DNA from: Rhizobiaceae bacterium
GTDB taxonomy: Bacteria; Pseudomonadota; Alphaproteobacteria; Rhizobiales; Rhizobiaceae
NCBI GenBank assembly: GCA_029233925.1
Contig: JARGOX010000003.1
Span: 318,470 to 379,043, forward strand
DNA: 60,574 nt
Direction: 5' to 3'
Notes under the pieces: generated by a model
What the model saw: the letters and a program-made list of their open reading frames with translations, nothing else
Told to the model about the DNA's origin: nothing
Database searches by the model: none
In this document: piece after piece, positions 59,575 through 60,574 of the stretch
How positions within the stretch are numbered: position 1 is the stretch's first letter
Layout: each line of letters starts with the position of its first letter
Made by a program: the position numbers and the translations under genes

Positions 59575-60574
59575 CTACTTGAGCGCGTCCAATGTCCAGC
59601 AATTACGCGGGTTCACATTGGATTTGTCGATCAGGGTGAGCGGATTGAAATAGACCGCCTTGTTGTCGCCAGCCTTGGCGTCGGACTGCAGGAGCCGTGC
59701 GATTTCCGCATTCAGGATATCACCCTGCAGAGGCACATTGTAGCTGATATACAGATCGAACATGCCATTCGAGACATTTTCACAACCGACCGCGTTGCCG
59801 CCGCCGCTGGTCACCAGAAACACCTGATCCTGTTTGCCGGCCTGCTTGATTGCAGAGGCCGTGCCGGTATCCTGATTGTCCCAGATACCGATGGATCCGC
59901 AAAGGTCCGGATGCTGCTGCAAAACGGTGTCCATGATGGAACGCGCCTTTTCGGCATTGTATTCTGTCGCCTGCTGGGAAACGACCTCGATTTCCGGGTG
60001 CTTGTCCAGCACACGATAGATGCCGTCGAGCTGGAACACATCCGATGCGGCTGTCGGCACGCCCGTGTCGATGGCAACCTTGTTGGAGGGTCCCTTGCCT
60101 TCACTGCATTGTGCAACAACCGCATTGGCGGCCTGCTCGCCGATCTCCGTCCAGTCCGCACCGACATAGCTGTCCGTTGTCGTGTTGGATTCCAGATTGA
60201 TCTGCAGGATCTTCACACCCTTGGCCTGAGCCTGCTTCAGCAGACGCGCATAGGATTGAATATCGGGATTGTGGACGACGATGAGATCCGGTGCTTCTCC
60301 GATGAGCGACTGCAGGGCTCTGGTGCCGGCATCGGTGCTCCAGGCAGGATCGCGAATCTCAAAACTGTATCCCAGGCGGTCCGCCTGTTTGCGCATCTGG
60401 GCTGCCCATCCCTCGGTCAGGTCGAAACCCATCGAGAGCGGCAGAAATGCGACGGTCTTGCCGGACAGATCGCTATGAAACTTGGTGCTGCGCGGATTTT
60501 CCAGACCCTTGGTGCCCTGAGCTGTAGAAGACTCGACTTGATCTGACACCGCTGCCTTTCCAGAGGACTGGATT
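59575..60574 (-). CDS. CUT2 sugar-binding protein, 5' end beyond the window (partial)
   Basis: At least 332 residues are visible. A GTG at 60549 could start the frame, but the frame stays open to the window edge and no signal peptide is seen, so the true start lies outside. It is an RbsB-fold protein: VAFLPLSMGFDLTEGWAAQM, IGEAPDLIVVHNP and GIWDNQDTGTASAIKQAGK. The gap to the permease-propeller gene is only 21 bp, without a hairpin, unlike the other ABC operons here. The sugar ligand is unknown. Confidence 0.88.
   Translation of the reverse strand, partial: IQSSGKAAVSDQVESSTAQGTKGLENPRSTKFHSDLSGKTVAFLPLSMGFDLTEGWAAQMRKQADRLGYSFEIRDPAWSTDAGTRALQSLIGEAPDLIVVHNPDIQSYARLLKQAQAKGVKILQINLESNTTTDSYVGADWTEIGEQAANAVVAQCSEGKGPSNKVAIDTGVPTAASDVFQLDGIYRVLDKHPEIEVVSQQATEYNAEKARSIMDTVLQQHPDLCGSIGIWDNQDTGTASAIKQAGKQDQVFLVTSGGGNAVGCENVSNGMFDLYISYNVPLQGDILNAEIARLLQSDAKAGDNKAVYFNPLTLIDKSNVNPRNCWTLDALK

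Noticed and set aside
58867-60546. Long open frame on the plus strand (559 codons) opposite the permease fusion and binding-protein genes
   Set aside because: It lies antisense to two well-supported genes, is rich in Gln, Arg and His as expected of a shadow frame, and has no recognisable domain or ribosome site.
1-60574. Mobile elements, CRISPR arrays, tRNA or rRNA genes
   Set aside because: No transposase, integrase, regularly spaced repeat array or RNA gene could be recognised by reading both strands.

Overview
The window looks like a chromosome or large-replicon segment of an alphaproteobacterium of the Hyphomicrobiales (rhizobial) group. Three things point there: a hybrid FixL / FxkR / FixK oxygen-sensing cassette, a palindrome at the left edge of a kind common between rhizobial genes, and a very high density of solute-binding-protein transporters with their own regulators. 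I saw no rRNA, tRNA, CRISPR array, integrase or insertion sequence. Nearly all the DNA is coding, mostly in long minus-strand operons.

Region 1 (1-10.9 kb) is a low-oxygen/stress island: two UspA proteins, a membrane site-2 protease with CBS domains, a host-attachment/eRF1-like protein, a VIT/CCC1 transporter, a Ca2+/cation exchanger, a FixL-like hybrid kinase, an OmpR-type regulator (FxkR), a FixK-type Crp/Fnr regulator, a DksA/TraR zinc protein and an aldo/keto reductase. FNR/FixK-type boxes lie before at least five of these genes, one of them a perfect TTGAT-N4-ATCAA. Three GNTACA-like hexamers at exact 10-bp spacing lie before fixK. The island therefore appears to carry its sensor, relay, regulator and targets together.

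Region 2 (11-17.2 kb) is an acid-sugar module: a CUT1 ABC importer with an enolase-superfamily dehydratase, divergent from an FCD-type GntR regulator.

Region 3 (17.2-33.3 kb) holds several operons linked by a shared operator-like element, TATTATA-N4-TATAATA (four copies). They encode an amino-acid-type ABC importer lacking its ATPase, a CUT2 sugar importer with an SMP-30 lactonase, a GntR/UTRA regulator, an E1 alpha/beta-lipoyl fusion enzyme with a degenerate E2-like protein and a 2-hydroxyacid dehydrogenase, and two adjacent SDR proteins with complementary active-site losses. A zinc alcohol dehydrogenase lies upstream. This is the best candidate for an undescribed catabolic system.

Region 4 (33.3-42.2 kb) has a polyamine-type ABC importer, a divergent histidinol-dehydrogenase paralogue, an SDR, an APH-fold kinase and a HutC-type GntR regulator. 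Two TGTATATACA palindromes sit before its two main operons.

Region 5 (42.2-50.3 kb) has a TRAP importer and a GlpR-like repressor, divergent from a GlpA-like/FAD-oxidoreductase/FGGY-kinase operon. The kinase lacks the arginine glycerol kinase uses to hold glycerol. Region 6 (50.4-54.9 kb) has a YetF protein and a mevalonate-catabolism pair (class II HMG-CoA reductase and HMG-CoA lyase) divergent from a MocR regulator. Region 7 (54.9 kb to the end) is a second CUT2 importer whose permease is fused to a beta-propeller and appears to lack its last membrane helix; its binding-protein gene runs off the right edge.

In four ABC operons the binding-protein gene is followed at once by a strong hairpin before the next transporter gene. 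This is the usual way to make more binding protein than membrane components.
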